Shown here: positions 17,293-26,346 of the stretch, piece by piece
Position numbering within the stretch: position 1 is the stretch's first letter
Layout of the letters: each line of letters begins with the position of its first letter
DNA from: Bacillota bacterium
GTDB lineage: Bacteria > Bacillota > Sulfobacillia > Sulfobacillales > JAIMBI01
Assembly: GCA_021846565.1 (NCBI GenBank)
Contig: JAJZWS010000014.1
Coordinates: 1-56,211 of the forward strand
Reading direction: 5' to 3'
Length of the DNA stretch: 56,211 nucleotides
Made by a program: the position numbers and the translations under genes
Notes under the pieces: model-generated
Told to the model about the DNA's origin: nothing
Seen by the model: only the letters and a program-made list of their open reading frames with translations
The model's database searches: none

Positions 17293-17889
17293 TCAATCCA
17301 CCGGCAGGCTGGCCGCCATGGCACGCCGCAGGCCCGCGAATCCCTGCTGGGTAAGTGCAGACACCGGCACCACGGGAAGCCCGGCGGCCTGCCGGCGCAG
17401 GTGCTTCAAGCCTTCGCGGGCACCGGGGCGGTCCATTTGGTTGGCCACGACGGCATAAGGGGTATGGGTGGCCCGCCATTGCGCGATCGCCTGGTCCGCC
17501 TCTCCCCAGCAGTTCGGGCGTATCACGTCGACCACGTGAAGGACCAGGTCGGCTTCGGCCAGCTTGGCCAGTCCGTCCGCCATGGCGCGCCGTACAGACG
17601 GGTCGCGCGCTACCCCCGCGACCAAGCCCGGCGTGTCCCACAGCCGCACGCTGCGTGAGCCGCCCCTGCCCGTCAACGTGACGGCCACCCCCTGGACCGC
17701 TAGGACCGCATGCGGCCCGGGGGACACCAGCTGCCGGCGTGCCTCCCCCAGCGACCAGGGCCGCAGCGGCTCGGCCGCGCCGCTCGGCGACTGGAATCGG
17801 AGCCCACGCTCGCCGCAATATGCTGCGAAGTTCACGACCAGGAGGCTCTTGCCGACGTTGACGCCGCCCACGACGACGGCCGCCCGCAT
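17293..17889 (-). CDS. Small P-loop GTPase (TRAFAC/Era-like), function unknown
   Basis: A 198-residue GTPase with a complete set of G motifs: G1 GGVNVGKS at residues 8-15, G3 WDTPG, G4 NQMD and G5 VSAL. The protein starts almost directly at the P-loop and has no added RNA-binding or membrane domain. Its ATG overlaps the SpoVK stop codon (TGATG), so the two are translationally coupled. In related genomes the neighbouring gene is often HflX, a ribosome GTPase, but this protein lacks the HflX N-terminal domain. A role with SpoVK is suggested by coupling only. Confidence 0.78.
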   Translation of the reverse strand: MRAAVVVGGVNVGKSLLVVNFAAYCGERGLRFQSPSGAAEPLRPWSLGEARRQLVSPGPHAVLAVQGVAVTLTGRGGSRSVRLWDTPGLVAGVARDPSVRRAMADGLAKLAEADLVLHVVDVIRPNCWGEADQAIAQWRATHTPYAVVANQMDRPGAREGLKHLRRQAAGLPVVPVSALTQQGFAGLRRAMAASLPVD

Positions 17890-18860
17890 CACCGCACCTC
17901 GTCGAGGTCTGCCGCCACCAGCGTCATCAGGTCGTCCCGCGACAACTGCCCGGGGTGCTGGACCAGCCGCACGGCCTGCCGGCGAATAGCGCGCTCTATC
18001 AGGTTGCGCACCATGCGAGCATTGCCCGCGTTCTCGTGCCACCCGCTCGCGCGGCGGTCCAGCGCCTTGGCAAGCTGCTCCTCGGCCTCCGACGCCAGCC
18101 GGTACTGGTGCTCGGCCAGCATCAGGCGGGCAATCGCCGCGAGCTCATCGGGCCGGTACTCGGGAAAATCCACATGAATGGCGAAGCGCGAACGCAACCC
18201 CGGGTTCGCGTCCATGAACCCCGCCATCTCGCGGGGATAGCCGGCAAGGATCAGGAGGAATTCGCTCTTTTTGTCCTCCATCACTTTGACTAGCGTATCG
18301 ATCGCTTCCTTGCCAAAATCCTTGCCGCCACCACGCGCCAAGGCATACGCCTCGTCGATGAACAGCACGCCGCCCAGAGCTCGGCGAACCACCTCCCGCG
18401 TCTTCTGGGCCGTGTGCCCGATGTACTCGCCCACGAGGTCCGCACGCTCCACCTCCACCAGGTGCCCCTTTGGGAGCGCGCCCAGCTCCCTGAATAACTG
18501 CCCCAACAGTCGCGCCACCGTTGTTTTGCCCGTACCCGGCGCGCCCCGGAACACCATGTGCAGCGTGTGGGGTTCGACCGCTAGCTGCAGGGCCGCGCGC
18601 CGCTGCTGAATGTCCACAAACGCGCAGATTTCGCGTACCTGCCGCTTGACCTCCCGGAGTCCCACGAGGGCATCCAACTGGGCTAGGGCCCCTGGCGTCG
18701 GCGCCTCGGGGGCGCGGGCGGGCCCGGCGGGTCCCGGGCGGCGCTCCAGGCGATGGAGCTGCCGCACCGCTTCCAGTGTGCTCAGGTGGCCATCGGACAA
18801 CCAGCGCAGCACCTCCGCCGAGGTGCCCGGCGTGGACGGCCCGGGTTGTACGTCCGCCAT
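17889..18860 (-). CDS. spoVK: SpoVK-like AAA+ ATPase
   Basis: A 323-residue AAA+ protein of the SpoVK/CbbX group. Walker A is GAPGTGKT (106-113), Walker B LFIDEAYAL (166-174), with sensor and arginine-finger region at NPGLRSRF. The N-terminal 65 residues are Pro/Ala-rich and not conserved in appearance. In Bacillus, SpoVK is needed for spore maturation and is made in the mother cell; CbbX relatives remodel Rubisco, for which no context exists here. The ATG has GGGAGG upstream. It heads a run spoVK - GTPase - ynbB-like and is divergent from the sleB-like gene, which supports a sporulation role. Confidence 0.85.
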   Translation of the reverse strand: MADVQPGPSTPGTSAEVLRWLSDGHLSTLEAVRQLHRLERRPGPAGPARAPEAPTPGALAQLDALVGLREVKRQVREICAFVDIQQRRAALQLAVEPHTLHMVFRGAPGTGKTTVARLLGQLFRELGALPKGHLVEVERADLVGEYIGHTAQKTREVVRRALGGVLFIDEAYALARGGGKDFGKEAIDTLVKVMEDKKSEFLLILAGYPREMAGFMDANPGLRSRFAIHVDFPEYRPDELAAIARLMLAEHQYRLASEAEEQLAKALDRRASGWHENAGNARMVRNLIERAIRRQAVRLVQHPGQLSRDDLMTLVAADLDEVR

Positions 18861-19087
18861 CGGGTCCTCCCTTCGCCCAGCGCGCCGGGCACGACATCCG
18901 TGCATGATACGTACCCCGGCCACCGGCTAGATTCACCGCCGCCACCTTCCCGTGCCTCGTGGCCATGGGGTGATATTCCTTCATAGGGCTTACGAGCCTT
19001 TACAAGTGATAGTTGGCACACGACCACGCCTGTCCGCATACGATCCTGCCAGGCTCAAGGCCAAACGAAGAATGCGGAGGTGGCAGA
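18861..19087. promoter_or_regulatory. Divergent intergenic region between spoVK and sleB-like genes
   Basis: 227 bases that must hold both promoters. On the minus strand GAATCT and GTATCATG-like boxes occur near 18900-18930, reminiscent of but not convincing as sporulation-sigma promoters. No operator or riboswitch was recognised. Confidence 0.35.
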
Positions 19088-19954
19088 GTGTCAAAAGATC
19101 GGCGGCGTGCCCGGGCCGACCAGAGCCGGCGCGCGCGTGCGGTCCGCGTCATATCGCTGGGGGCGGTCGTATGGACGGCCTCCATGGTAGCTGGGGTGAT
19201 GGGGCTCGGTGTGGTCGACGCCGCGAGTCCGCCGTCTGCGCCCGCCGTGCCCGGAGCACCCACTGCCGCGCTCGGGACATGGGTGGCCCAGGCCACCCAT
19301 GTCCGGTTGACTTGGGGCGACACGCTGTGGCAGCTGGCCAATACGTACGGGGTGAGCGTGGCAGCACTGCAGGCCGCCAACCACCTCGGGTCGTCCACCA
19401 CCATCTACGCCGGGTCGATGCTGGTGATTCCCGGACGGTTTCTCGTGACCGAGGCGACCACGCTCCCGGCGCTGGCCACGGCGCTGGGGGTGCCGGCCGC
19501 GGCGCTGGAAGCATTGAACGTCAACCGCCCAGTGACGGTGGGCGCCACCGTATGGGTGCCCCCCGTCGGGGCGGCGACGGCTGCGGCCGCGACCGTCGTG
19601 TCCAATCAAAGTCTCACCGACCTGGCCCACCTGGTGCAGGCGGAAGCCGGAAACCAGCCGTTCCTGGGGATGGTCGCAGTGGCGGCCGTCGTCTTGAACC
19701 GGGTGGCCAGCCCGGGATTTCCGAAATCCATCGCCGCCGTCATCTTTGCCTCGGGGCAATTTGAGTCGGTGCAGAACGGCACGTACTGGCAGGCCCCCAG
19801 CGCGCAAGCCTACCAGGCGGCGGAGGCGGCGCTGGGCGGCGAGGACCCCACCCACGGGGCTCTGTACTTTTTCAATCCGGCGCTCACCCAAAACAGTTGG
19901 ATCGAGGGGCTGCCGGTCGTGGCGCGCATCGGACAGCAGGTGTTCAGCCGGTAG
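19088..19954 (+). CDS. LysM - SleB-type cell-wall hydrolase (spore cortex lytic enzyme family)
   Basis: A 288-residue exported protein. An Arg-rich start (DRRRARADQSRRARAVR) and hydrophobic segment form a signal sequence or anchor. Two LysM-like repeats follow: LTWGDTLWQLANTYGVSVAA with LVIPG, then TTLPALATALGVPAAALEAL with WVPP. The C-terminal ~110 residues are a Hydrolase_2/SleB domain: VQAEAGNQPFLGMVAVAAVV, then FPKSIAAVIFASGQFESVQ and ALYFFNP. Such enzymes cut peptidoglycan, often spore cortex during germination. The start GTG 19088 has GGAGGTGGC upstream. It lies between miaA and spoVK, where many Firmicutes carry hfq. Confidence 0.88.
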   Translation: MSKDRRRARADQSRRARAVRVISLGAVVWTASMVAGVMGLGVVDAASPPSAPAVPGAPTAALGTWVAQATHVRLTWGDTLWQLANTYGVSVAALQAANHLGSSTTIYAGSMLVIPGRFLVTEATTLPALATALGVPAAALEALNVNRPVTVGATVWVPPVGAATAAAATVVSNQSLTDLAHLVQAEAGNQPFLGMVAVAAVVLNRVASPGFPKSIAAVIFASGQFESVQNGTYWQAPSAQAYQAAEAALGGEDPTHGALYFFNPALTQNSWIEGLPVVARIGQQVFSR

Positions 19955-20346
19955 CGGATTGTAATTGACGCAGCCGGGGCGCACCGACAACCTGGGTGGG
20001 GCTGCGGGTGGTCCACCCTCCAAAAGGCGGGAGCTGCGTGCTACCGACGTGAACGCTCAACGGCGGGTTCCTGTCCCAAGCAGAGGAAGCCCTGACCCTC
20101 GACCCATGAGCGCCAAACTTCAGACGTCGAGCGACAGCGCCTTTAGGCCGAGAAGCCTGGCGTCGGGCCACATCCCTCGACATGTAATCGACTGGCCGGA
20201 TCCACCAAAAGCGCGGACCGGGCGTCATGTGCTCCGCGGCCCCTTCCCCGGCGAAACGCCCGGCACCATGCGCCGCGCTATCGCACCGCCGGGGCCGCCC
20301 CCACTGGGTGTTCACCGTCTGCCGGGTCGGGGGGTCAGTGACGGTC
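19955..20346. other. Gene-free interval between sleB-like gene and miaA
   Basis: About 390 bases between convergent genes. No open frame resembles a protein; in particular Hfq, often adjacent to miaA, is not found in any frame. No strong terminator hairpin with a T-run was seen. Confidence 0.5.
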
Positions 20347-21279
20347 CTACCCCTGAAGCCAGGCGGTGGTCCACGACACCACTTGGGCCAGCGCGTCCTC
20401 TTCGGGGGACTCGTCGAGGTTGACCCACTGGATGTCTGGCTCGCGCGCGAGCCAGGTCATTTGCCGCTTGGCGTACTGGCGCGTGTGCAGCGCGATGAGC
20501 GGCAGCAGGCGCGCCGAGGGGAGACGCCCGCGGGCCCAAAGGACCCCCTCGCGGTACCCGAGTCCCAAGAACGCTGGCGCATGCCACCCCACCCCCTGGG
20601 CATGCAGCGCCAGCAGTTCGTCCAAGAGCCCAGCCCCGAGCTGACCTCGGGCTCGGTCCTCAATCCGCCGCCACAAGACGGGGCGGCTCCGCCGCAAGCC
20701 AACGCGCAGCACCCGGTAGGGAGCGCGCCCCGGCTGCCGAGGCAAGGGGCGGCCCGTGGTGCGGTACACCTCCAGCGCCCGCACCACCCGTCGGCGATCC
20801 CCGGGCGCAATGGCGGCCGCCGACACCGGATCCACGAGTTTGAGCTGGCGCAAGAGTGGCTCGGGGCCCTCGTGATCCCACCAGGCCTCCAGCCGGTGAC
20901 GGACCGACGCGTCCACCGCCGGCGCCAGCGGGAAGTTGCCCAACAGGGCCCGGACCCAGAACCCGGTCCCGCCCACCACCAGTGGCACCCGCCCCCGCTG
21001 ACCAATGGCGTGAATGGCGTCGGTGGCGTCGCGCTGGAATCGGGCCACCGTGTACTGCTCCTCGGGGTCCGCCACGTCAATCACGTGGTGGGGCACGCGG
21101 AGGCGTTCGGCGGGCGTGGGTTTAGCCGTGCCGATGTCTGCGCCCCGATACACCGTCGTTGAGTCGGCCGCGATGATTTCCGCCCCCACCCGCTCGGCCC
21201 AGCGCAGGGCCAGCGACGACTTGCCCACGGCGGTCGGACCCAGCAGGACCAGCAGCGGCGGCTTCTCAGCGTCGGCCAA
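20347..21279 (-). CDS. miaA: tRNA dimethylallyltransferase MiaA
   Basis: A 310-residue MiaA, which adds the dimethylallyl group to A37 of tRNAs reading UNN codons. The P-loop GPTAVGKSSLALRWAE, the ADSTTVYRGADIGTAKPT segment (normally DSMQVYRGLDIGTAKP), the PHHVIDVADPEEQYTVARF motif, VVGGTGFWVRALL and the C-terminal RQYAKRQMTWL are all present. The start is a TTG at 21279 preceded at ten bases by GGAGGTG, inside the last codons of mutL; the genes overlap by 14 bases. The substitution MQ to TT in the DSxxVYRG motif is unusual. Confidence 0.92.
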   Translation of the reverse strand: MADAEKPPLLVLLGPTAVGKSSLALRWAERVGAEIIAADSTTVYRGADIGTAKPTPAERLRVPHHVIDVADPEEQYTVARFQRDATDAIHAIGQRGRVPLVVGGTGFWVRALLGNFPLAPAVDASVRHRLEAWWDHEGPEPLLRQLKLVDPVSAAAIAPGDRRRVVRALEVYRTTGRPLPRQPGRAPYRVLRVGLRRSRPVLWRRIEDRARGQLGAGLLDELLALHAQGVGWHAPAFLGLGYREGVLWARGRLPSARLLPLIALHTRQYAKRQMTWLAREPDIQWVNLDESPEEDALAQVVSWTTAWLQG

Positions 21280-22993
21280 AGCGCCGATCCACCTCCTCCA
21301 GCGACAGCACCAGCAGCGTGGGGCGCCCATGCGGACAGCTCCGGGGCGACGGACTGGCCGCCATCTCGGCGATGAGCGCTTCCATCTCCCCCCGAGAGAG
21401 GGGACGGTTGGCCTTGACCGCAGCTTTGCACGCAGCGGTCGCGAGCCGGTGATCCAAGGCCCATGACACCGGATGCTCCCCGTAGGCCCCCCCCGCCAGC
21501 AGGGAGTCGAACAACACCGCCACCAGCTTCAGATCCGCCACCTCGGCCAGCGCGGCCGGCACGGCGCGGAGCGCCGCGCTCGAACCGCCGAGTGGTTCCA
21601 CGTCGAAACCCGCCGCCCTGATGGCAGGCCCGTGCGTCTCGAGCAACGCCGCTTCCGCGCGGGACAGGTTCAGCATCAGCGGCATCAGGAGCGGTTGGAC
21701 CGACACCGGTTGGCCCGCCAAGGCTTTGAGGCGGTCGTAGTACACCCGCTCGTGGGCGGCGTGCTGATCAATCAGGTACAGGCCGGCCGCGCCCTGGCAC
21801 AGCAGGTAGCGCGCCTGCCACTGCGCGAGCGGCGCCAGCTCGGCAATCTCGCGATGCAGGAGCGGCCGACCGTCGGCAGCCGCCGGGGTGGGCCAGGCCA
21901 AGGTTGTCTGCTCGGCGGCCCGAGCCCCCGCGGCGGCGGGGGCTGACCCGGCGGGCCCCTCGGCCGTCCCCGCGTCGAGAGGGAACACCCGCTCACGCCG
22001 CAGCGCGTCCTGGACGGCTTGCTGGACCACACCGGCCACGGCCCGATCCCGCTCCAGCCGCACTTCGGCCTTAGCTGGATGGGCATTGGGATCCACTTCC
22101 GGCCCCGGGACGACAATGTGGAGCCAGCAGCTCGGGTACCGCCGATCCGGCAACAGGCTGCCATACCCGTGCTCCACCGCCGCCCGCAGGGAAAAGTTGC
22201 GGACGACTCGGCCGTTCACCACCAGCACCTGCTGGCGGCGGTTGCCCCGCGCCAACACGGGCGGAAGAATGAAGCCGCGCACCGAGACGTCGCCGCCCAA
22301 CGCCTGGCGGTCCACGGCAATCAGCTGGGCGGCCGCATCCGGGCCCAGCCACGCCAGCAGCACTTGCTGGAGCGTCCCCTGCGGGGGGGTGATGAGCGCG
22401 GGCTCGTCCCCCGCGTGCTCGGCCAGCGTCCAGCCCACACTGGGGTGCGCCACCGCCTGTCCCGCCACCACCTGCCAGATCGCAGCCCATTCGGCGGCGG
22501 GCGCCGGCAGGGCCTTTCGTCGGGCGGGCACATCGCGGAACAGGTCGCGACACTCGACGCGCGTCCCGGGTTGTCGCGCCACGGGGCCCGCGGCCACCTG
22601 CCGGCCGTGGTCCACGACCACCTGATAGCCGGTGTCGGATCCATCCCGAGCCCGACTCGCGAGCGTCAGCCGGGACACTGCCCCAATGGCCGCCAATGCC
22701 TCCCCCCGAAAACCCAGGGTCTCCAGGTGGTCCAAGTCGGCCAGGCGCGTGAGTTTGGACGTGGCATGGCGCTCCACCGCCAGCCGGACATCGCCGGCGT
22801 CCATCCCCGCCCCATCATCTTCCACAATAAGATGTCGCCGATCCGTGTCCGGCACCAGCACCCGCACCGTGCGAGCGCCGGCATCAATGGCGTTGTCGGT
22901 GAGTTCCTTCACGACCGAAGCCGGCCGCTCCACCACTTCGCCGGCGGCAATCTGGTCCGCCACCGTCGGGTCCAGCCGCCGTATGCGCGTCAC
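21266..22993 (-). CDS. mutL: DNA mismatch repair protein MutL
   Basis: A 575-residue MutL. The GHKL ATPase domain shows VVKELTDNAIDAGA (Glu30, Asn34), DDGAGM and TLGFRGEAL. The C-terminal domain has the endonuclease motif starting DQHAAHE (409-415), although the final Glu of the consensus DQHA(x)2E(x)4E is Asp420. ACKAAVKANR, CPHGRP and the terminal FGRR complete the metal site. After MutS finds a mismatch, MutL nicks the daughter strand. The GTG start overlaps the mutS stop by four bases (GTGA). A Pro/Ala-rich linker at about 340-375 joins the domains. Confidence 0.95.
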   Translation of the reverse strand: MTRIRRLDPTVADQIAAGEVVERPASVVKELTDNAIDAGARTVRVLVPDTDRRHLIVEDDGAGMDAGDVRLAVERHATSKLTRLADLDHLETLGFRGEALAAIGAVSRLTLASRARDGSDTGYQVVVDHGRQVAAGPVARQPGTRVECRDLFRDVPARRKALPAPAAEWAAIWQVVAGQAVAHPSVGWTLAEHAGDEPALITPPQGTLQQVLLAWLGPDAAAQLIAVDRQALGGDVSVRGFILPPVLARGNRRQQVLVVNGRVVRNFSLRAAVEHGYGSLLPDRRYPSCWLHIVVPGPEVDPNAHPAKAEVRLERDRAVAGVVQQAVQDALRRERVFPLDAGTAEGPAGSAPAAAGARAAEQTTLAWPTPAAADGRPLLHREIAELAPLAQWQARYLLCQGAAGLYLIDQHAAHERVYYDRLKALAGQPVSVQPLLMPLMLNLSRAEAALLETHGPAIRAAGFDVEPLGGSSAALRAVPAALAEVADLKLVAVLFDSLLAGGAYGEHPVSWALDHRLATAACKAAVKANRPLSRGEMEALIAEMAASPSPRSCPHGRPTLLVLSLEEVDRRFGRR

Positions 22994-25497
22994 GTTCGCT
23001 CACCCGCGCGCCGCCGTTGCCACTCTGCCAGCAACTGGAGCGCCTCCAAGGGCGTGAGGGTCTCCACCCGGACACGGTCCAACTCGGCCAGCCACCCCTC
23101 CAGCTCGGGATTGGGGGAAAACCAGTCCACCTGCTCCACGGCCGCGGCCGGGGCCGGCCGGCCAGTACGCTCCCACTGGCGCAGCAGCCGCTCCGCGCGG
23201 CGCAGCAGGGACCGCGGCAGCCCCGCCAGCGCCGCCACCGCCACCCCGAACGATTGCGACGCGGCGCCCGGGTGCACCTCGTGGAGCCACACCAGTTGGC
23301 CCTCCCGCTGGACGGCGTCCACGGCGAGGTTGACCACGCGGGGGCCTCCCAGCTGCGTCAGTTCGTGATAGTGCGTCGCCAACAGCACCCAGGGCGCGGC
23401 CGCCGGGTCGTCGCCCACCAGGTGCTCCATAACCGCCCAGGCGATGGCCATCCCGTCAAACGTCGCCGTGCCCCGGCCCAGCTCATCTAGAATCACCAAC
23501 GTGTCCGGCCCCGCCTGATGCAGGATCTGTGCCGTCTCCTCCATTTCGACCAAGAAGGTGCTGCGGCCGTGCGTAAGGTCGTCCTCCGCGCCGATGCGCG
23601 GCTGGACCCCGTCAAACAGGGGCGCGGTCCACTCCGCGGCCGCGACAAAGCTCCCGATCTGCGCCAGCCAAGCGTTTTGCGCCACGGCACGCATGAACGT
23701 GGACTTGCCCGCCATGTTGGGCCCGGTAATGATGGCCGCCTTCGCCGGCGGCGACAACTCCAGGTCGCTCGGCACATAGCTGGAGACCTGATCGGCCACC
23801 ACCGGATGTCGCACGCCCACAACATGAACGGCCCTTCCTACCGCCGGGCGGACCAGCTGATGGCGCTCGGCCAGTTCCGCCAGCGCCGTCAGGCTGTCCA
23901 GGCGGGCTATCCACCGCGCCCACGTCTGCAGCAGCGGCAGGTGGGACCGCACGGTCTCGAGCACCTGTCGTGCCCGGGCTTCTTCGGCGGCCATCCAGTC
24001 GCCCGTAGCCGACTGAATGGCCGCCGCCAGATCCTCGAGCGCCGGCAGCGTAAAGCGCTCGGCACTGGCCAGGCTTTGACGGCGGCGCCAGCTGGCCGGC
24101 ACGCGGTCAGCCTTGTCCGCCGGGACTTCCACGAAGTAGCCTAAAGCCCGGTGCATCCGAATTTTGAGCGCCTTGAGCCCCGTCTCCTCCTGCAGCGCCT
24201 TCTCTAGGGCCAGCAATGCCGTCCGCCGGTCGTGGGCCAGGTCGCGGAGCCCGTCCAGCACCACATCCCCCCCCGGCCGGATGAGGCCCCCTTCGGCCCA
24301 GGCGGTCCCCGCCTGGGGCTCCATCGACTGCAGCGCGGTTAGGACCGGGCTCAACGCATCGGCGGGACTGGCTGGCGGCGCAGGCGGCACCGCCGCCACG
24401 TCCGGCGGCAGCGCCGCCAAGACTGTGAGTCCCTCCCCGAGCCGCACGAGGTCCCGTGGTGTGGCCAGCTCCAGCGCCACTCGGGCTAAACGGCGCTCCA
24501 GGTCGCCCACCCGGGTGAGGGCGGACCGCACGGCGCGCCGCAGAGCCGACGCTTCGAGCCAGGTCGCCACCGCGTCCTGCCGCCGCACCAGGCGGGATGC
24601 ATCGGCCAGCGGCCGCCGCACCCAATCGCGCAGAAGGCGCTGGCCCATCGGGGTAACCGCCAGGTTCACCCAAGACGCGAGGCTCGCGGCATCGGCGCTG
24701 GTGCCGTCGATGCCCAACTGCAGGAGGGCGCGCGACTCCACACGCATCAAGCCATGGGGGCGGCCCGCCTGAACGGTGGCCAGATGAGGCAGCGTGCGCC
24801 CTTCGGCCGCCTCGGCATACTGGACGACCGCCCAAAGCGCATCGGCGGCCAGCGGCTCTCCGTCCAACCCCCACCGGGCCAGGCTTTGAACCCCCCACCG
24901 GTCCGCCAGGTGCCGGGCCGCTCGCGCGCCCACAAAGCGTCGGGCCTCGACGCGCGCCGAAAACTCGGCCGGCAGCTCCCGATTGGCCAGCGCTTCCGCC
25001 GGGCACGCACGCTGCCACTCCTCGGCCAGCACGGTCAGGTGGTCCCGACCGCGGTACTCCCATGCGGAGAGACGCCCGTCGCTGAGCCAGGCCAAGGCTA
25101 GGCCAAAGCCATCCGCGGTGAGCCGCACGGCCGCCAGCGGCCCGGGGGCGCGGCCGTCCTCCGGTAGGTAGTTTCCCGGGCCCACACGCCGAACAATGCC
25201 GCGGGACACGAGCCCGCGGGTCCCAGCCGGATCCTCCAGCTGCTCCGCCACCGCCACTCGAAACCCGGCCGCGACAGCCCGCCCCAGGTAATCGTCCACC
25301 GCGTGGTGGGGCACGCCGCACATAGGAATTCTCTGGTCGCGGCTCGTCAGCTGGACCCCCAGGATTGGGGCGGCTGCCTCGGCGTCCTCACAAAACAGCT
25401 CGTAAAAGTCGCCTAGGCGAAAAAAGAGCCAGTCGGTGTCCTGGGCTTCGGCCTTGAGGCGCCGCCACTGCGCCATCACCGGGGTGTCAACGGGCAT
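22990..25497 (-). CDS. mutS: DNA mismatch repair protein MutS
   Basis: An 835-residue MutS. The mismatch-reading Phe-x-Glu is Phe31-Tyr-Glu33 in FRLGDFYELF. The ATPase domain carries GPNMAGKST (Walker A), VILDELGRGTATFDGMAIAW (Walker B and signature) and ATHYHEL. The ATG at 25497 has GGGGAGGG upstream; it overlaps the end of the Ppx/GppA-like gene by 11 bases. With mutL and miaA it forms one tightly packed transcription unit of four genes. Confidence 0.96.
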   Translation of the reverse strand: MPVDTPVMAQWRRLKAEAQDTDWLFFRLGDFYELFCEDAEAAAPILGVQLTSRDQRIPMCGVPHHAVDDYLGRAVAAGFRVAVAEQLEDPAGTRGLVSRGIVRRVGPGNYLPEDGRAPGPLAAVRLTADGFGLALAWLSDGRLSAWEYRGRDHLTVLAEEWQRACPAEALANRELPAEFSARVEARRFVGARAARHLADRWGVQSLARWGLDGEPLAADALWAVVQYAEAAEGRTLPHLATVQAGRPHGLMRVESRALLQLGIDGTSADAASLASWVNLAVTPMGQRLLRDWVRRPLADASRLVRRQDAVATWLEASALRRAVRSALTRVGDLERRLARVALELATPRDLVRLGEGLTVLAALPPDVAAVPPAPPASPADALSPVLTALQSMEPQAGTAWAEGGLIRPGGDVVLDGLRDLAHDRRTALLALEKALQEETGLKALKIRMHRALGYFVEVPADKADRVPASWRRRQSLASAERFTLPALEDLAAAIQSATGDWMAAEEARARQVLETVRSHLPLLQTWARWIARLDSLTALAELAERHQLVRPAVGRAVHVVGVRHPVVADQVSSYVPSDLELSPPAKAAIITGPNMAGKSTFMRAVAQNAWLAQIGSFVAAAEWTAPLFDGVQPRIGAEDDLTHGRSTFLVEMEETAQILHQAGPDTLVILDELGRGTATFDGMAIAWAVMEHLVGDDPAAAPWVLLATHYHELTQLGGPRVVNLAVDAVQREGQLVWLHEVHPGAASQSFGVAVAALAGLPRSLLRRAERLLRQWERTGRPAPAAAVEQVDWFSPNPELEGWLAELDRVRVETLTPLEALQLLAEWQRRRAGERT

Positions 25498-26254
25498 GAG
25501 GCACCCTCCCCAGCCGCGCCGCCAGCCACAAGCCTTGGAGCAGGCCGGCGTCCGACACCTCGACGTCATCCGCCCCCAGTAGTGTCAAGGTGCACAACAG
25601 CGAGCGCGCGCCGCCCGCCAACAGCGGCAGGCGCGCCGGCGCTACGTGATGCGCCGCGCCCATGCGTACAAGACCCTCGGGCGCCGTCACCCACGCTGTC
25701 AATTGGGCCCGCGACAGCATGGCCTCCTGGTGTGCGATGCTGGCCAGGGCCCGCGCCGTTCCCCCCACGGCCACCAGGTGGTGCACACGCGCCGTGAGCC
25801 CGGGGGGGACTGCCCAGCTATCGGTCGTCGGCGGGGCAGCTGCGCCGTACGGCCAGGACACGGCATCGGTCCCGTCGCTCACCTCCGTGCTGCCGCCGCC
25901 CACGTCGATAACCGTCGCCGCCTGCTGCAAGCCCGCCTGCACGCCCCACCACGTGCACCGCGCCTCTTCGCGGCCCGACAGCTGCCAGACCGGCCAACGC
26001 TGAGTCTCCAGCCAGCCCGTGAGTTCCGGCCGTCGGCGCCCCACCTCCCCCACGCCCACCAGCGTCGCCGGCCCCACTTCGGAAGCCAACTGCTGCAGGA
26101 TGGGGGCGAGGCGTTCCTGCGGGTCGGGCGCGTCCATCAGGCCCAGGACCCATAGATGCTGGAACAGAGGCTCCGCCATCCGGTCCGCCACAAGGACCGC
26201 CACGCTGGTGGATCCAATCTTAACGGCCGCGGTGCGGCGCGGTGAATTCGCCAT
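25487..26254 (-). CDS. Ppx/GppA phosphatase-family protein, atypical
   Basis: About 255 residues with the ASKHA fold of exopolyphosphatase / pppGpp phosphatase. LSGREEARCTWWGV carries the usual catalytic Glu region, VIDVGGGSTEVS is phosphate motif 2, and VAVGGTARALA and VSDAGLLQGL follow. The first phosphate motif, normally DIGTNS, reads KIGSTS here, with Lys12 in place of the Asp. Length is below the usual 300 or more. Polyphosphate or (p)ppGpp hydrolysis is therefore uncertain. First gene of the mutS-mutL-miaA unit. TATAAT at 26270-26265 places the RNA start only a few bases before ATG 26254, so the message may be leaderless; ATG 26266 would lie inside that -10 box. Confidence 0.7.
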   Translation of the reverse strand: MANSPRRTAAVKIGSTSVAVLVADRMAEPLFQHLWVLGLMDAPDPQERLAPILQQLASEVGPATLVGVGEVGRRRPELTGWLETQRWPVWQLSGREEARCTWWGVQAGLQQAATVIDVGGGSTEVSDGTDAVSWPYGAAAPPTTDSWAVPPGLTARVHHLVAVGGTARALASIAHQEAMLSRAQLTAWVTAPEGLVRMGAAHHVAPARLPLLAGGARSLLCTLTLLGADDVEVSDAGLLQGLWLAARLGRVPHAR

Positions 26255-26264
26255 CTCGCCACGC

Positions 26265-26270
26265 ATTATA
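26265..26270 (-). promoter_or_regulatory. Consensus -10 box (TATAAT) for the mutSL operon
   Basis: A perfect TATAAT on the minus strand. The -35 region at 17 bases (GCAATT) is poor. Transcription would start near 26258, directly before the first gene. On the plus strand, TACAAT at 26285-26290 could be the -10 of the divergent peptide/nitrilase operon. Confidence 0.45.
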
Positions 26271-26346
26271 GCCGACCCCAGTGATACAATTGCTCCATTC
26301 GACGAGAGTCAGAGGCGGTCAGCCAAGCTTCGGGAGGTGCGCCACC

